Positions 46,420-55,713 of a stretch of DNA of 64,000 nt are shown in pieces; the stretch's first letter is position 1, and each line of letters begins with the position of its first letter. The notes beneath the pieces are model-generated. The model had not been told where the DNA came from and made no database searches. It saw only the letters and a program-made list of their open reading frames with translations. Position numbers and translations under genes: made by a program. The DNA comes from Mitsuaria chitosanitabida ATCC BAA-476 = NBRC 102408 (GTDB taxonomy: Bacteria > Pseudomonadota > Gammaproteobacteria > Burkholderiales > Burkholderiaceae_C): the NCBI RefSeq assembly GCF_001598255.1, contig NZ_BCYP01000001.1:186001-250000 (forward strand), read 5' to 3'.

Positions 46420-47052
46420 GCGGCGCGGGCCCATCGTGACGTTCGCCCCGCCGGTGCCGACGGCCTCGGTGCTGGGCACCGGCGGCCGGGGCTTGGGCAC
46501 CTTCGGGGCCTTGGGGGGCTTCGGCGGTTTGGCGGGCTTGGGCTTGGACGGCTTGGGATCCTTGGGCTTGCGCTTCTTCGGATCGGCGGGCCGGGCGGGT
46601 TGCGCGTCCTGCGCCTTGCCGATCCGGCCATCGATGCCGGCGGCGCCGGACCGGGGCCGGGCGGCTTCCTGGCGTTCGCGCTCCTTGCGCAGCGCGTCGG
46701 TGGCGCGCGATTCGTCCGCCACCCGCTGGCGGGCCGCCGCGGCCTCGGCCGGGCTGACGCTGTCGCGCCTGAGTTCGGTGGGTTGGCTCTTCTCGCCCTC
46801 GGGGCAGGGCGTGGCTCGCAGATCCGCGCCGTTGGGGCCGCAGCGGTGATAGACCTGCGGCGGCGGGGGCTCGGCCCTGACGCGCGTCGGCGTCGTGGGC
46901 GATCCGGCACTTGTCGGCGCCGCGGCCGACGGGGCGCCCGCCGGGATCGGCGCCGGCGATTGCCCCGCCTGAGACCGCCCTTGCGCGCTTGCCGCGCCGA
47001 GCATGAGGACCAGAACAGCTGTCGTCAGGATCGGGGCGGGGCGCAGGGGCAT
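46417..47052 (-). CDS. Secreted DUF4124-like protein with Lys/Pro-rich tail
   Basis: 211 residues with a signal peptide (MPLRPAPILTTAVLVLMLGAASAQ). The segment VYHRCGPNGADLRATPCPEGE resembles the two-cysteine DUF4124 motif. A charged helix follows (AEAAAARQRVADESRATDAL) and then a repetitive PK-rich stretch of about 35 residues (PKPSKPKPAKPPKPPK). It follows pth with a 1-nt gap (TGACATG). Function unknown. Confidence 0.75.
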   Translation of the reverse strand: MPLRPAPILTTAVLVLMLGAASAQGRSQAGQSPAPIPAGAPSAAAPTSAGSPTTPTRVRAEPPPPQVYHRCGPNGADLRATPCPEGEKSQPTELRRDSVSPAEAAAARQRVADESRATDALRKERERQEAARPRSGAAGIDGRIGKAQDAQPARPADPKKRKPKDPKPSKPKPAKPPKPPKAPKVPKPRPPVPSTEAVGTGGANVTMGPRR

Positions 47053-47053
47053 G

Positions 47054-47812
47054 TCAGTCTCCGGAGGAGGCGGAAGGGGGAGAAGGGGGTGTCGGCGAGG
47101 GCGCGGCGACCGCATCGTCCGCGGGCGCGTTCGCGGCCTTGCTGTCGACCGTGGCGGGCTTGGGTGCCTTGTCGCGCGGCGGGCGTTCGCCGGCGGGCGG
47201 CAGGTTCGCCGGACGGGGCGGCTTGGGGCGCGGTGGCTTCGCATGCACCAGCGCCACGGCCTTGGCCATGTCGCCCGAGGCGAAGAACTTGAAGGCCTCG
47301 AGCGACTTGCCGATGCTGTCCTCGACCGCCTGGCGCTCGGCCAGCGGCGGCTTGCGCAGCACGTACCCGGCGACCTCGCCCTTGTGGCCCGGATGGCCGA
47401 TGCCCAGCCGCAGCCGCCAGAAGTCGCCGCTGCCCAGTTGGGCCTGCATGTCCTTGAGCCCGTTGTGGCCGGCATTGCCGCCACCCTGCTTGAGCTTGAG
47501 CTCGCCCGGGGCAATCTCCAGCTCGTCGTGGATGGCGAGGATCTCCTCGGGCGCGATCTTGAAGAAGCGCGCCAGCGCCGCCACCGACTTGCCGGAGAGA
47601 TTCATGTAGGTCATCGGCTGCAGCAGCCAGATGGGACCCGAGGTGCCGGGCGCGTCGTTCACGCGGGCCACGAGGCCGTGGTACTTCACGTCCAGCTGAG
47701 GGGTGACCTTGAGGCCGCGCGCCAGCGCGTCGATCCACCAGAACCCGGCATTGTGGCGGGTGTCCTCGTATTCAGGGCCGGGATTGCCCAGGCCGACAAA
47801 GAGACGAATCAT
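47054..47812 (-). CDS. pth: Peptidyl-tRNA hydrolase with low-complexity C-terminal extension
   Basis: 252 residues; the enzyme proper is about 190. Recycles peptidyl-tRNA. Motifs: [21 protein letters not shown] with the catalytic histidine near 20, [33 protein letters not shown] and GHNGLKDM. The last 60 residues are Lys/Pro/Ala-rich and probably disordered. It follows rplY, as in many betaproteobacteria. Confidence 0.96.
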   Translation of the reverse strand: MIRLFVGLGNPGPEYEDTRHNAGFWWIDALARGLKVTPQLDVKYHGLVARVNDAPGTSGPIWLLQPMTYMNLSGKSVAALARFFKIAPEEILAIHDELEIAPGELKLKQGGGNAGHNGLKDMQAQLGSGDFWRLRLGIGHPGHKGEVAGYVLRKPPLAERQAVEDSIGKSLEAFKFFASGDMAKAVALVHAKPPRPKPPRPANLPPAGERPPRDKAPKPATVDSKAANAPADDAVAAPSPTPPSPPSASSGD

Positions 47813-47845
47813 GGGGCGGGATTATCTGTGCAGCCCCGAAAAGCA

Positions 47846-47869
47846 GAAGGCCCCGCAAGCGGGGCCTTC
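47846..47869 (-). terminator. Terminator between rplY and pth
   Basis: A 10-bp stem (47846-47855 with 47860-47869, loop 4 nt) followed on the minus strand by TGCTTTTCGG. It lies about 57 bp past the rplY stop and just before the pth start, so it would reduce read-through into pth. Confidence 0.7.
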
Positions 47870-47926
47870 GTCGGGGCGATGGACACGGGCCTCGTCAGGT
47901 CCGCGCCCGTCTCGCGAAAGAAGAAA

Positions 47927-48544
47927 TTACTTCTTCTTCTTCTTCTTGTCGTCGGCGGCCGGAGCGGCTGCCACGATGATCTCTTCCACGACCGCGGCGA
48001 CCGGGGTCGCGATGACCGGGTTCGGCTTGCCGTGCGTGACGACCTTGATGTGGTCAGCCAGCTTGAGGTCGTTCACGTGGACCGAGTGACCCAGGGTGAC
48101 GCCGCTCAGGTCGACTTCGATGAACTCGGGCAGCTGCTGGGCCAGGCAGGTGATTTCCAGCTGGGTCAGCACGTGGTTGATCGTGCCCTTGTCGGTCTTG
48201 ACGGCCGGCGATTCGGCTTCGCCCACGAAGTGCAGGGGGACCTTCTTCGTGATCTTCGTCGTCGCGTCGACGCGCTGGAAGTCCACGTGCAGCACTTGCT
48301 GCTTGTAGGGGTGCATCTGGAAGTCGCGCAGCAGGACCTGCGTGACCTTGCCGTCCACTTCCATGTCGAGGATGGAGCTGTGGAAAGCTTCCTTCTTCAT
48401 GGCGTGGTACAGGGCGTTGTGGTCCAGCTCGATGACGGCCGGCTCACCAGCGCCGTAAACGATGCCAGGAACCTTGCCGGCGAAACGCAGGCGGCGGCTC
48501 GCTCCGGTCCCCTGCAGCTTGCGCTCAAAAGCGACGAATTTCAT
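47927..48544 (-). CDS. rplY: 50S ribosomal protein L25 (general stress protein Ctc form)
   Basis: 205 residues: the long form with an N-terminal 5S rRNA-binding L25 domain ([48 protein letters not shown]) and a C-terminal TL5-type domain ([14 protein letters not shown]). The protein ends in six lysines coded by an AAG run at the extreme 3' end, which could slip. Confidence 0.96.
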   Translation of the reverse strand: MKFVAFERKLQGTGASRRLRFAGKVPGIVYGAGEPAVIELDHNALYHAMKKEAFHSSILDMEVDGKVTQVLLRDFQMHPYKQQVLHVDFQRVDATTKITKKVPLHFVGEAESPAVKTDKGTINHVLTQLEITCLAQQLPEFIEVDLSGVTLGHSVHVNDLKLADHIKVVTHGKPNPVIATPVAAVVEEIIVAAAPAADDKKKKKK

Positions 48545-48662
48545 ATCAGACTCCAAAGTTGCCGGTACGCCACCGTGACGCACCGGATGAAGGCCCCGCG
48601 ACCAGGCACCTTCGCGAAAAAGCCGCTGTCCTCGCGGACAACGGCCTGAACTCATTGCGCGA

Positions 48663-49625
48663 TCAGAAGTTGTTGTTCTGCTCGCTGAACAGCGACGTCA
48701 CCGACTCGCCATCCGAAATGCGGCGGATGGTCTCGGCGAACAGGAACGCGACCGACAGCTGACGGATCTTGCCGCAGGCCTTGGCGGCCTCGGAAAGCGG
48801 GATCGTGTTGCTGATGACCACCTCGTCCAGCTGCGAGCTCGAGATGCGCTCGATGGCCGGGCCGGACAGGATCGGGTGCGTGCAGTACGCGAAGACGCTC
48901 TTGGCGCCGCGGTCCTTCAGGACCTCGGCCGCCTTCACCAGCGTGCCGGCGGTGTCGATCATGTCGTCCATGATCACGCAGTTGCGGCCGTCGATCTCGC
49001 CGATCACGTGCATCACTTCGGAGACGTTGGCGGCGGGGCGGCGCTTGTCGATGATCGCCAGGTCGCAACCCAGCTGCTTGGCCAGCGCGCGGGCGCGGAC
49101 CACGCCGCCGACGTCGGGGCTGACCACCACCAGGTCGCTGTAGTTGCGGGCCTTCAGGTCCGACAGCAGCACCGGCGAGGCGTAGATGTTGTCGACCGGG
49201 ATGTCGAAGAAGCCCTGGATCTGGTCGGCGTGCAGGTCCATCGTCAGGACGCGCTCGACGCCGACGGTTTCCAGCAGGTTGGCGACGACCTTGGCCGAGA
49301 TCGGGACGCGCGTCGAGCGCGGGCGGCGATCCTGGCGGGCATAACCGAAGTAGGGGATCACGGCGGTGATGCGGCGCGCGCTGGCGCGCTTCATCGCATC
49401 GACCATGATCAGCAGTTCCATCAGGTTCTCGTTCGTCGGCGCGCAGGTGGGCTGGACGATGAAGACATCGCGGGCGCGGACGTTCTGCTGGATCTCGACG
49501 GCGACTTCGCCATCGGAAAAGCGACCGACCACGGCCTTGCCGAGCTCGAGGCCCAGGTGCGTGGCGATTTCTTTGGAGAGGGACGGGTTAGCGTTACCCG
49601 TGAAGAGCACGGTATTGAGCAGCAC
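48663..49625 (-). CDS. prs: Ribose-phosphate pyrophosphokinase
   Basis: 320 residues from a GTG start. Makes PRPP for purines, pyrimidines, NAD and histidine (the HisG substrate). Motifs: [59 protein letters not shown] and the PRPP-binding loop [17 protein letters not shown]. Confidence 0.97.
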   Translation of the reverse strand: MLLNTVLFTGNANPSLSKEIATHLGLELGKAVVGRFSDGEVAVEIQQNVRARDVFIVQPTCAPTNENLMELLIMVDAMKRASARRITAVIPYFGYARQDRRPRSTRVPISAKVVANLLETVGVERVLTMDLHADQIQGFFDIPVDNIYASPVLLSDLKARNYSDLVVVSPDVGGVVRARALAKQLGCDLAIIDKRRPAANVSEVMHVIGEIDGRNCVIMDDMIDTAGTLVKAAEVLKDRGAKSVFAYCTHPILSGPAIERISSSQLDEVVISNTIPLSEAAKACGKIRQLSVAFLFAETIRRISDGESVTSLFSEQNNNF

Positions 49626-49693
49626 AGCGGGCCATCCTTAGATTTCTGGCCCGGTGGCCAACCCAGCGGGTCCCGGATTGAGAACTGAGAATT

Positions 49694-49770
49694 TGGCAGG
49701 GGAGGAAGGACTCGAACCCTCGCATGTCGGAATCAAAATCCGATGCCTTAACCAACTTGGCGACTCCCCT
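49694..49770 (-). tRNA. tRNA-Gln (UUG anticodon)
   Basis: Minus strand, 5' end at 49770. The acceptor stem AGGGGAG pairs with CTCCCCT, the anticodon loop reads TTTTGAT (anticodon TTG), the T-arm is GGGTTCGAGTCC, and CCA is encoded (49696-49694). It lies between ispE and prs, a conserved betaproteobacterial arrangement. Confidence 0.95.
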
Positions 49771-49808
49771 ACACAGGACACCGTGCGAAGCACGACACCC
49801 TACAACCT

Positions 49809-50879
49809 TCAGTCTTCTGCCCAACCGCGAAGCGGGTGAACCGTCAGACTGCGACACATCCTTCCGACCCAACCATCCGGGAGTTCTTGGAACTCACCTT
49901 CCGGTGTCGCCTTGAGATTGCTCTCAGGGCCGGTGACCGTGTCTGTTTTCTGCGCTGCGTTTAGCGAGGGCCGAACTATACCAAAAACCGCACTGCCTGA
50001 ACCCGTCATTCGAGAATTTTCGTAGCGGGTTTGCAACCATTCAAGCGCTGTCGATACTTCGCGACTCGCGGCTTCCGCAGGTGCTTGCAGATCATTTCTG
50101 CCCCACCCGTCGTACAGCTGCTGCACGAGTATTTCTTGCGTTTGGCGGTCGCTGGACATACTGCCCTTGCGTTCGCCCAAGCTTCCGGTTTCGTTGCTCG
50201 GAGAATCTGTTTCCAGACTGTCTTCGCTGCGTCTGCCGTTCGCTGCAGGAAAGCCCGCTACTATAGCCACGCTTTCTGACCTCTGCAAGAGGGGGCTCGA
50301 AAAAATTTCCTTGGTGCCGATGCTGACGGCCGGTTTGACCACCGCCAGGCGCAGCTCGGGCACCTCGATCGGGGTCAGGATCTCCCCGATGCCTTCGACG
50401 AAGGCGTTGCGTCCGCCCACGAAGAAGGGCACGTCCGCGCCCAGCTTCAGCGCGATCGGCAGCAGCCGCTCGCGAGACCAGTTCAGCCCCCACAGCCGGT
50501 TCAGCGCCAGCAGCGTGCTGGCCGCGTCCGACGAGCCGCCCCCCATGCCCGCCCCGCTGGGCAGGCGCTTCTCGATGTGCAGGTCCACGCCGAAGGCGGT
50601 GCCGCTGGCCTGCTGCAGCGCGCGTGCGGCGCGCAGGCACAGGTCGTCCGGAGGCAGTGCGTCGCCACGGTCGTGGCGGTGCAGGGCGCCGTCCTCGCGG
50701 CGCTCGAAGTGCAGCGTGTCCGCCCAGTCGATGAGGATGAACAGCGACTGCAGCAGGTGATAGCCATCCGGACGCTTGCCCACCACGTGCAGGAACAGGT
50801 TGAGCTTGGCCGGCGCGGGCACGTCGTACAGCGCCTTGAGCGGCCCGGGATTGGAAGAGGAGGTCATGGACGTCGACAT
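49809..50879 (-). CDS. ispE: 4-diphosphocytidyl-2-C-methyl-D-erythritol kinase with C-terminal insertions
   Basis: 356 residues, against about 280-300 usual. A GHMP kinase of the MEP isoprenoid pathway: PAKLNLFLHVVGKRPDGYHLL, the ATP loop LPSGAGMGGGSSDAAS near 106-121, and the third motif MTGSGSAVFG near 291-300. Two extra segments, about residues 211-258 and 303-336, break the C-terminal domain, and from residue 200 on (bases below 50280) the DNA is visibly more AT-rich. Catalytic motifs are intact. Confidence 0.93.
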   Translation of the reverse strand: MSTSMTSSSNPGPLKALYDVPAPAKLNLFLHVVGKRPDGYHLLQSLFILIDWADTLHFERREDGALHRHDRGDALPPDDLCLRAARALQQASGTAFGVDLHIEKRLPSGAGMGGGSSDAASTLLALNRLWGLNWSRERLLPIALKLGADVPFFVGGRNAFVEGIGEILTPIEVPELRLAVVKPAVSIGTKEIFSSPLLQRSESVAIVAGFPAANGRRSEDSLETDSPSNETGSLGERKGSMSSDRQTQEILVQQLYDGWGRNDLQAPAEAASREVSTALEWLQTRYENSRMTGSGSAVFGIVRPSLNAAQKTDTVTGPESNLKATPEGEFQELPDGWVGRMCRSLTVHPLRGWAED

Positions 50880-51009
50880 GGCGCGCAGTATGCGGCCCGA
50901 TGGGCGAGTGATATTCCGGCGCCGATTGTGCGATTAACGGGCCAGTCGCGAATACCTGGTGAAAACTGCCCGGATTTTCTTCGCAATACCCCAGCGCGAC
51001 GCAAGGGAA

Positions 51010-51603
51010 TTACTGGGCGGCGGCGGGCGCGTCGAGTTTCAACCGCAGCGTGGCCAGCGGTTGCGCGCCATTCGGATTGAGGCGCTGGGCCGAAATCAGC
51101 TGATCGTCGAAGCGCTGCAGGTCGACCTGCCAGCCGAGTTGCTCGAAGCCCTTGTCGCTCGAGGCCCGATGGGGCGCCTGCGGCCAGGGGCGGCCGCGCA
51201 GCCAGTCGAACAGCGCCCGTACCGGCAGGGCCTCGCCGAGCAGGTCCTGCGTCAGCGCGTCGATGTCGTCGTACTCGCGCTCGCCGTCGGGCGTGCGGAC
51301 CGAGGCGCCGCCCGGCTTCCACGAGACGCGCGCGACCAGGCTGCCCATCGGGGTGCTCATCTCGAGCTGACCGCGCCTGGGGTCGCCCAGCAGCTCGAAG
51401 TTGGCGGTGACGTTCTGGGCGCGCGGCTGGCCGCCGGGGCCGGCTGGGACGATCAGCCCGAACTTGCCGGTCAGGCGCGGCGCGTCCGCGAGCGCGGCGG
51501 CCTCGTCGGCGCTGACCTTGGGGACCGAGCTGCAGCCCGCCAGCGCGAACAGCGACGCGCCCGCCACCAGCGCGAGCGCGCCGTTGAATCCGCGGCGCCG
51601 CAT
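51010..51603 (-). CDS. lolB: Outer-membrane lipoprotein LolB
   Basis: 197 residues with a lipobox (FALAGCSS). It inserts lipoproteins delivered by LolA into the outer membrane. RLTGKFGLIVPAG, NFELLGDPRRGQLEMSTPMG, DLLGEALPVRALFDWLRGRP and GWQVDLQRFD match the family. The start overlaps the stop of the TPR gene by one base, and ispE lies downstream, the usual lolB-ispE order. Confidence 0.92.
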   Translation of the reverse strand: MRRRGFNGALALVAGASLFALAGCSSVPKVSADEAAALADAPRLTGKFGLIVPAGPGGQPRAQNVTANFELLGDPRRGQLEMSTPMGSLVARVSWKPGGASVRTPDGEREYDDIDALTQDLLGEALPVRALFDWLRGRPWPQAPHRASSDKGFEQLGWQVDLQRFDDQLISAQRLNPNGAQPLATLRLKLDAPAAAQ

Positions 51604-53462
51604 CAGGGGCGGACCTGCAGGCGCTGCATCGTGGCGGCCAGCGCCTCGTTGCGCGGGTCGCGCTTGGCGGCGTCGGCGAAGACGCGGCGCGCTTCGTCCT
51701 TCTGGCCCGCGGCCCACAGCACCTCGCCCAGGTGGGCGGCGATCTCCGCGTCGGGGCGGGAGCCGTAGGCCTGGCGCAGCAGACGTTCGGCCTCGCCCAG
51801 TCGGCCCAGGCGGAACTCCACCCAGCCCATGCTGTCGACGATGAAGGGCTCGCCCGGGGCGAAGCTCAGCGCCTTGGAGATCAGGTCGCGCGCCTCGTCC
51901 AGGCGCTGGTTGCGATCCGCCAGCGAGTAGCCCAGTGCGTTGTACGCGTGGTAATGCTGGGGCTTGAGCTGGATGACCTTCTGCAGCAGCGTCTCCATCT
52001 CGTCGGCGCGGCCGAGCTTCTCGGCCATCATCGACTGCTCGTAGATCAGGTCGGCGTCCTCGGGGCTCTTGGCGCTCGCCTGCGCCAGCACGTCGTAGGC
52101 GGCCTGCCACTGGCGGTTGTCGCGCAGCAGCTGGGACTCGGCCAGCACCTGGGCGCGGCGATCCTGGTCGCGTTCGGCGGGCATCTCGCGCAGCAGCTTC
52201 AGACCCTGGTCGAGCTTGCCCTGGCGCGCCAGCAGCGAGGCGCGGCGATAGGTGATGTCGAGGTTGCCGGGCGCCGCGTCGATCTTGCTCAGGCGTGCCT
52301 CCGCGGTCTTGAGGTCGCCGCGCATCTCGGCCGCCTGCGCCAGCAGCAGCTGGCCTTGCTGGCGCAGCTCGCGCTCCTGGATCAGGCCGCCGATGGCGTC
52401 GGAGGCGCGCTCGGCCAGCGTGGTGGGCGGACCGGGGGGCTTGCCCACCAGCGTCATGTAGCGCTGCAGCGCCTGCTCGGCGGCCTCGGGGTGTTGCAGG
52501 TCCAGTTCCAGCGAGCCCAGCGCCAGCCAATGGCCGGCGACGTCGGGCGCTTCCTGGGTCAGGATGCGGAACTCCCGTGCGGCGTCGGCGGGGCGTTGTG
52601 CCCGGGCCAGCGCGCGGCCGTAGCCGATGCGCAGCGACTGCTTGTCGGGATGGGCCTGCAGCTCGGCGGTGATCAGGGCTTCGGCCTCGGGGCGGTGGGG
52701 CAGCAACTCCAGCGCCATGCCCAGGGGCTCGTCACGGTCCGGGAAATCCTTGGCGGCCGCGCGGGTGTGGACCAGCGCGGTCTCGTAGTTGCCGGCCAGC
52801 TGCGCGAAGCGCGCCGCCACCATCAGCGCGGCGAAGCGGGTCTCGGGCTTGGCGGCGGCCTCGCGCAGCAGGGGCTCGAAGGCCTCCTGCACGCGGGCGG
52901 GCTCGGGATTGCGCTGGAACAGGCCGGGCAGTCCGGCCAGCAGGCCCGCGCGGTCGGCGGCCGGCGTGATCGCCATCAGCGAGCGCAGCGCCGGCGGCAC
53001 CTCGGCGGGGCGGTTCAGCAGGGCCAGCAGCTGGATCAGCGTGCGATGGGCCTCGAGCGATTCGGGCACCGCGTCGCGCCAGGCGCGGGCGGCGATGACG
53101 GCCTGGTCACCGGCGCGCGCCTGCAGCGCGATCTGCACGACGCGGCGGAAGAGCTCCTCGTCGCCGGTGCGGCGCGCGGCGTCCAGCATCACCTGGTAGG
53201 CGACGCCGGGCTGGCCGCCCTGGAGTTCGAGCTCGCCCACCAGCAGTTGATAGAACAGCGGCGCGTCGATGTCGGAATTGACGATGGGCGCGGAGGCCGC
53301 GGCCTCGGGCGCCGAAGCGGCGTCGCTGGCCGGTGCCGCCGGGTCTGCGGGCGTGGCCGAGGCGGCGGGCGCGGCCGGCTCGGGCGCGGATTGGGCATGG
53401 GCGGCGCAGCTCAGGGCGAGGGCGACGGAGAGCCACCAGCGGTGGCGCGCGAGGGCGGACAT
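51603..53462 (-). CDS. Tetratricopeptide repeat protein, exported
   Basis: 619 residues. A signal peptide (ending CAAHAQS) and an Ala/Pro-rich linker precede a long array of TPR-type helical hairpins from about residue 65 to the end (PEDADLIYEQSMMAEKLGR, HYHAYNALGYSLADRNQRL, GEPFIVDSMGWVEFRLGRL). Homologues upstream of lolB are common in betaproteobacteria and are thought to act in envelope assembly; the role is not established here. Confidence 0.9.
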   Translation of the reverse strand: MSALARHRWWLSVALALSCAAHAQSAPEPAAPAASATPADPAAPASDAASAPEAAASAPIVNSDIDAPLFYQLLVGELELQGGQPGVAYQVMLDAARRTGDEELFRRVVQIALQARAGDQAVIAARAWRDAVPESLEAHRTLIQLLALLNRPAEVPPALRSLMAITPAADRAGLLAGLPGLFQRNPEPARVQEAFEPLLREAAAKPETRFAALMVAARFAQLAGNYETALVHTRAAAKDFPDRDEPLGMALELLPHRPEAEALITAELQAHPDKQSLRIGYGRALARAQRPADAAREFRILTQEAPDVAGHWLALGSLELDLQHPEAAEQALQRYMTLVGKPPGPPTTLAERASDAIGGLIQERELRQQGQLLLAQAAEMRGDLKTAEARLSKIDAAPGNLDITYRRASLLARQGKLDQGLKLLREMPAERDQDRRAQVLAESQLLRDNRQWQAAYDVLAQASAKSPEDADLIYEQSMMAEKLGRADEMETLLQKVIQLKPQHYHAYNALGYSLADRNQRLDEARDLISKALSFAPGEPFIVDSMGWVEFRLGRLGEAERLLRQAYGSRPDAEIAAHLGEVLWAAGQKDEARRVFADAAKRDPRNEALAATMQRLQVRP

Positions 53463-53524
53463 GACGTGACTCCTGAACTGGGCGTGAGGGCGGGCCCGGT
53501 CGGAACCAGGGCAAGCCGCGGACC

Positions 53525-53530
53525 ATTCTA
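53525..53530 (-). promoter_or_regulatory. Putative -10 box of the TPR-lolB-ispE operon
   Basis: TAGAAT on the minus strand, giving a leader of about 55 nt before the start at 53462. Confidence 0.45.
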
Positions 53531-53635
53531 GGGAAGCAATCGGCGCCTCGCCGGGAGCCCGGCGGCACCCCCCTCGAGGAGGGTGCCCACGGGCGCGGCG
53601 GAGGCCCCTCGGCCCCCCGGGAAGTGGGTGACCTC

Positions 53636-53641
53636 TATGAT
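53636..53641 (+). promoter_or_regulatory. Putative -10 box of mutM
   Basis: TATGAT, 6 nt before the mutM ATG at 53648, predicting a leaderless mRNA. It also argues against the in-frame ATG at 53624. Confidence 0.5.
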
Positions 53642-53647
53642 CTTGGG

Positions 53648-54535
53648 ATGCCCGAGTTGCCGGAAGTTGAAGTTACACGACGGAGTTTTGCCCTCGCCAT
53701 CGAAGGGGCGCGCGTGCTGGCCGTGCGGCTGGGCAAGCCGCTGCGATGGCCGCTGGGCGTGAGTCCGGAATCGCTGGTCGGCCGGCGCGTCGGCGCGGCG
53801 CAGCGGCGGGGCAAGTACCTGTGGCTGCCGCTGGAGGCCCGCCCCGCCGTGGTGTCGGCGCAGGCGACCCCTGCCGCGGATGCGGACGTCGCGGCGCTCG
53901 CCGACGACGCCGGCGGGCTGCTGCTGCACCTGGGCATGTCGGGCTCGCTGGCCTTTCGCGAGCTGCCGCCCGTGGCCGGCCCGCACGATCATTTCGACCT
54001 GGTCACGGACCGCGGCGTCCTGCGGCTGACCGATCCGCGGCGCTTCGGCGCGGTGCTGTGGTCGCCCGGCCTGGAGGCCGACCCGGCCGCCAAGCTGCTG
54101 TCCCGCATCGGGCTGGAGCCCTTCGACATCGAATTCCACGGCGACCATCTGCATGAGCGCTTCCGCGGCCGGCGCGTGCCGGTCAAGCAGGCGATCCTGG
54201 CGGGCGACGTGGTGGTCGGTGCCGGCAACATCTACGCCTGCGAGGCGCTGTTCATGTCGGGCATCGACCCGCGGCTGGCGGCGGGCAAGATCAGCCGGCC
54301 GCGCGCGGCCAGGCTCGCCGGCGCGCTGCGCCAGGTGCTGGGCGAGGCCCTGGAGGCGGGCGGCACCACGCTGCGCGACTTCAAGGACGCGCACGGGGTC
54401 GCGGGGAGCTTCCAGATGCAGGCCCGGGTCTACGGCCGCGAGGGCGAGGCGTGCCGCCACTGCGGCACGCCGATCCGGCGCATCGTCCAGGGCCAGCGCT
54501 CCACCTTCTTCTGCCCGAGCTGCCAGAAGCGCTGA
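53648..54535 (+). CDS. mutM: Formamidopyrimidine-DNA glycosylase
   Basis: 295 residues. Excises 8-oxoguanine and other oxidised purines. The start MPELPEVE gives the catalytic Pro2 and Glu3 after Met removal; the conserved lysine is in [10 protein letters not shown]; the helix-two-turn-helix is [12 protein letters not shown]; the C-terminal zinc finger is CRHCG with [10 protein letters not shown] loop of about 20 residues (near 70-92) is longer than usual. mutY follows. Confidence 0.97.
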   Translation: MPELPEVEVTRRSFALAIEGARVLAVRLGKPLRWPLGVSPESLVGRRVGAAQRRGKYLWLPLEARPAVVSAQATPAADADVAALADDAGGLLLHLGMSGSLAFRELPPVAGPHDHFDLVTDRGVLRLTDPRRFGAVLWSPGLEADPAAKLLSRIGLEPFDIEFHGDHLHERFRGRRVPVKQAILAGDVVVGAGNIYACEALFMSGIDPRLAAGKISRPRAARLAGALRQVLGEALEAGGTTLRDFKDAHGVAGSFQMQARVYGREGEACRHCGTPIRRIVQGQRSTFFCPSCQKR

Positions 54536-54597
54536 TCGCGCCGCCCGTCGAGCACCCGCCGCCACACGCTGATCCCGCCTTCCACAGTCCCGATCCC

Positions 54598-55713
54598 ATG
54601 CCTCGATCCGCGCCAGCGGCCCCCGCCGCGAGCCCCGCTTCCATGCCCACGACGCCGCTGACCGACCACGACCTCGACACCCGCGTGAACGACCTGCGCG
54701 ACGACTTCGCGCCACGGCTGCTCGCCTGGCAGCGTCGCGAGGGCCGTCACGACCTGCCGTGGCAGAACACGCGCGATCCGTACCGGGTCTGGCTGTCGGA
54801 AATCATGCTGCAGCAGACGCAGGTGACGACGGTGCTGGGCTACTACCGCCGCTTCCTGGAACGCTTCCCCGACGTGGCCGCGCTGGCGGCCGCGCCCAAC
54901 GACGAGGTGATGGCCGCGTGGGCGGGGCTGGGTTACTACAGCCGGGCGCGCAACCTGCACAAATGCGCGCAGGCCGTGGTCGAGCGCCACGGCGGCGCCT
55001 TCCCGCCGAGCGCCGCGGCGCTGGCCGAGCTGCCCGGCATCGGCCGCTCGACCGCGGCGGCGATCGCGTCCTTCTGCTTCGGCGAGCGGGTCGCGATCCT
55101 GGATGGCAACGTCAAGCGCGTGCTGGGGCGGTTGCTGGCGTTCGACGGCGACCTCGCCTCGGCGGCGCAGGAGAAGCGCTTGTGGCGACTGGCCGAGGCG
55201 CTGCTGCCCGTGTCCGCCGACGACATGCCCGCCTACACGCAGGGGATGATGGATCTGGGCGCGAGCCACTGCGCGACGCGCTCGCCGCAATGCCTGCTGT
55301 GTCCGGTGTCCGAGTTGTGCGCGGGTCTGGCCGAGGGCGAGCCCGCGCGCTATCCGATCAAGACGAAGAAGCTCAAGCGCGGCAGCCGGGAGAACTGGTG
55401 GCTGTGGATCGAGCATGAGGGCCGCGTGTGGCTGCAGCAGCGGCCCGCCGAGGGCGTCTGGGGCGGGCTGTGGACGCTGCCCTTGTTCGACGACGAATCG
55501 GCCTTGACGGCGCAAAGCGCGGCGCTGGGCGTCGCGGCCCCGGAGACGCTGCCACGCGTCAAGCACGTACTCACGCATTTCGACTGGCTGCTGCATCCGC
55601 GCCGCGCGCTGCTGCCGCGCGAGGCCCGGCCGGCGGGCGAGGGCGTGTGGGTGGCGCGGGAGCGGCTCGGCGACTACGCGCTGCCGGCGCCACTGCGCAA
55701 GCTGTTGGACTAA
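54598..55713 (+). CDS. mutY: A/G-specific adenine glycosylase
   Basis: 371 residues. Removes adenine opposite 8-oxoguanine, complementing MutM. Helix-hairpin-helix LPGIGRSTAAAIASF with the catalytic Asp in AILDGNVKRVLGR, [4Fe-4S] loop CATRSPQCLLCPVSELC (C-x6-C-x2-C-x5-C), and a C-terminal NUDIX-like recognition domain (GVWGGLWTLP). The start is uncertain: ATG 54598 or 54643, neither with a good ribosome binding site. Confidence 0.96.
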   Translation: MPRSAPAAPAASPASMPTTPLTDHDLDTRVNDLRDDFAPRLLAWQRREGRHDLPWQNTRDPYRVWLSEIMLQQTQVTTVLGYYRRFLERFPDVAALAAAPNDEVMAAWAGLGYYSRARNLHKCAQAVVERHGGAFPPSAAALAELPGIGRSTAAAIASFCFGERVAILDGNVKRVLGRLLAFDGDLASAAQEKRLWRLAEALLPVSADDMPAYTQGMMDLGASHCATRSPQCLLCPVSELCAGLAEGEPARYPIKTKKLKRGSRENWWLWIEHEGRVWLQQRPAEGVWGGLWTLPLFDDESALTAQSAALGVAAPETLPRVKHVLTHFDWLLHPRRALLPREARPAGEGVWVARERLGDYALPAPLRKLLD

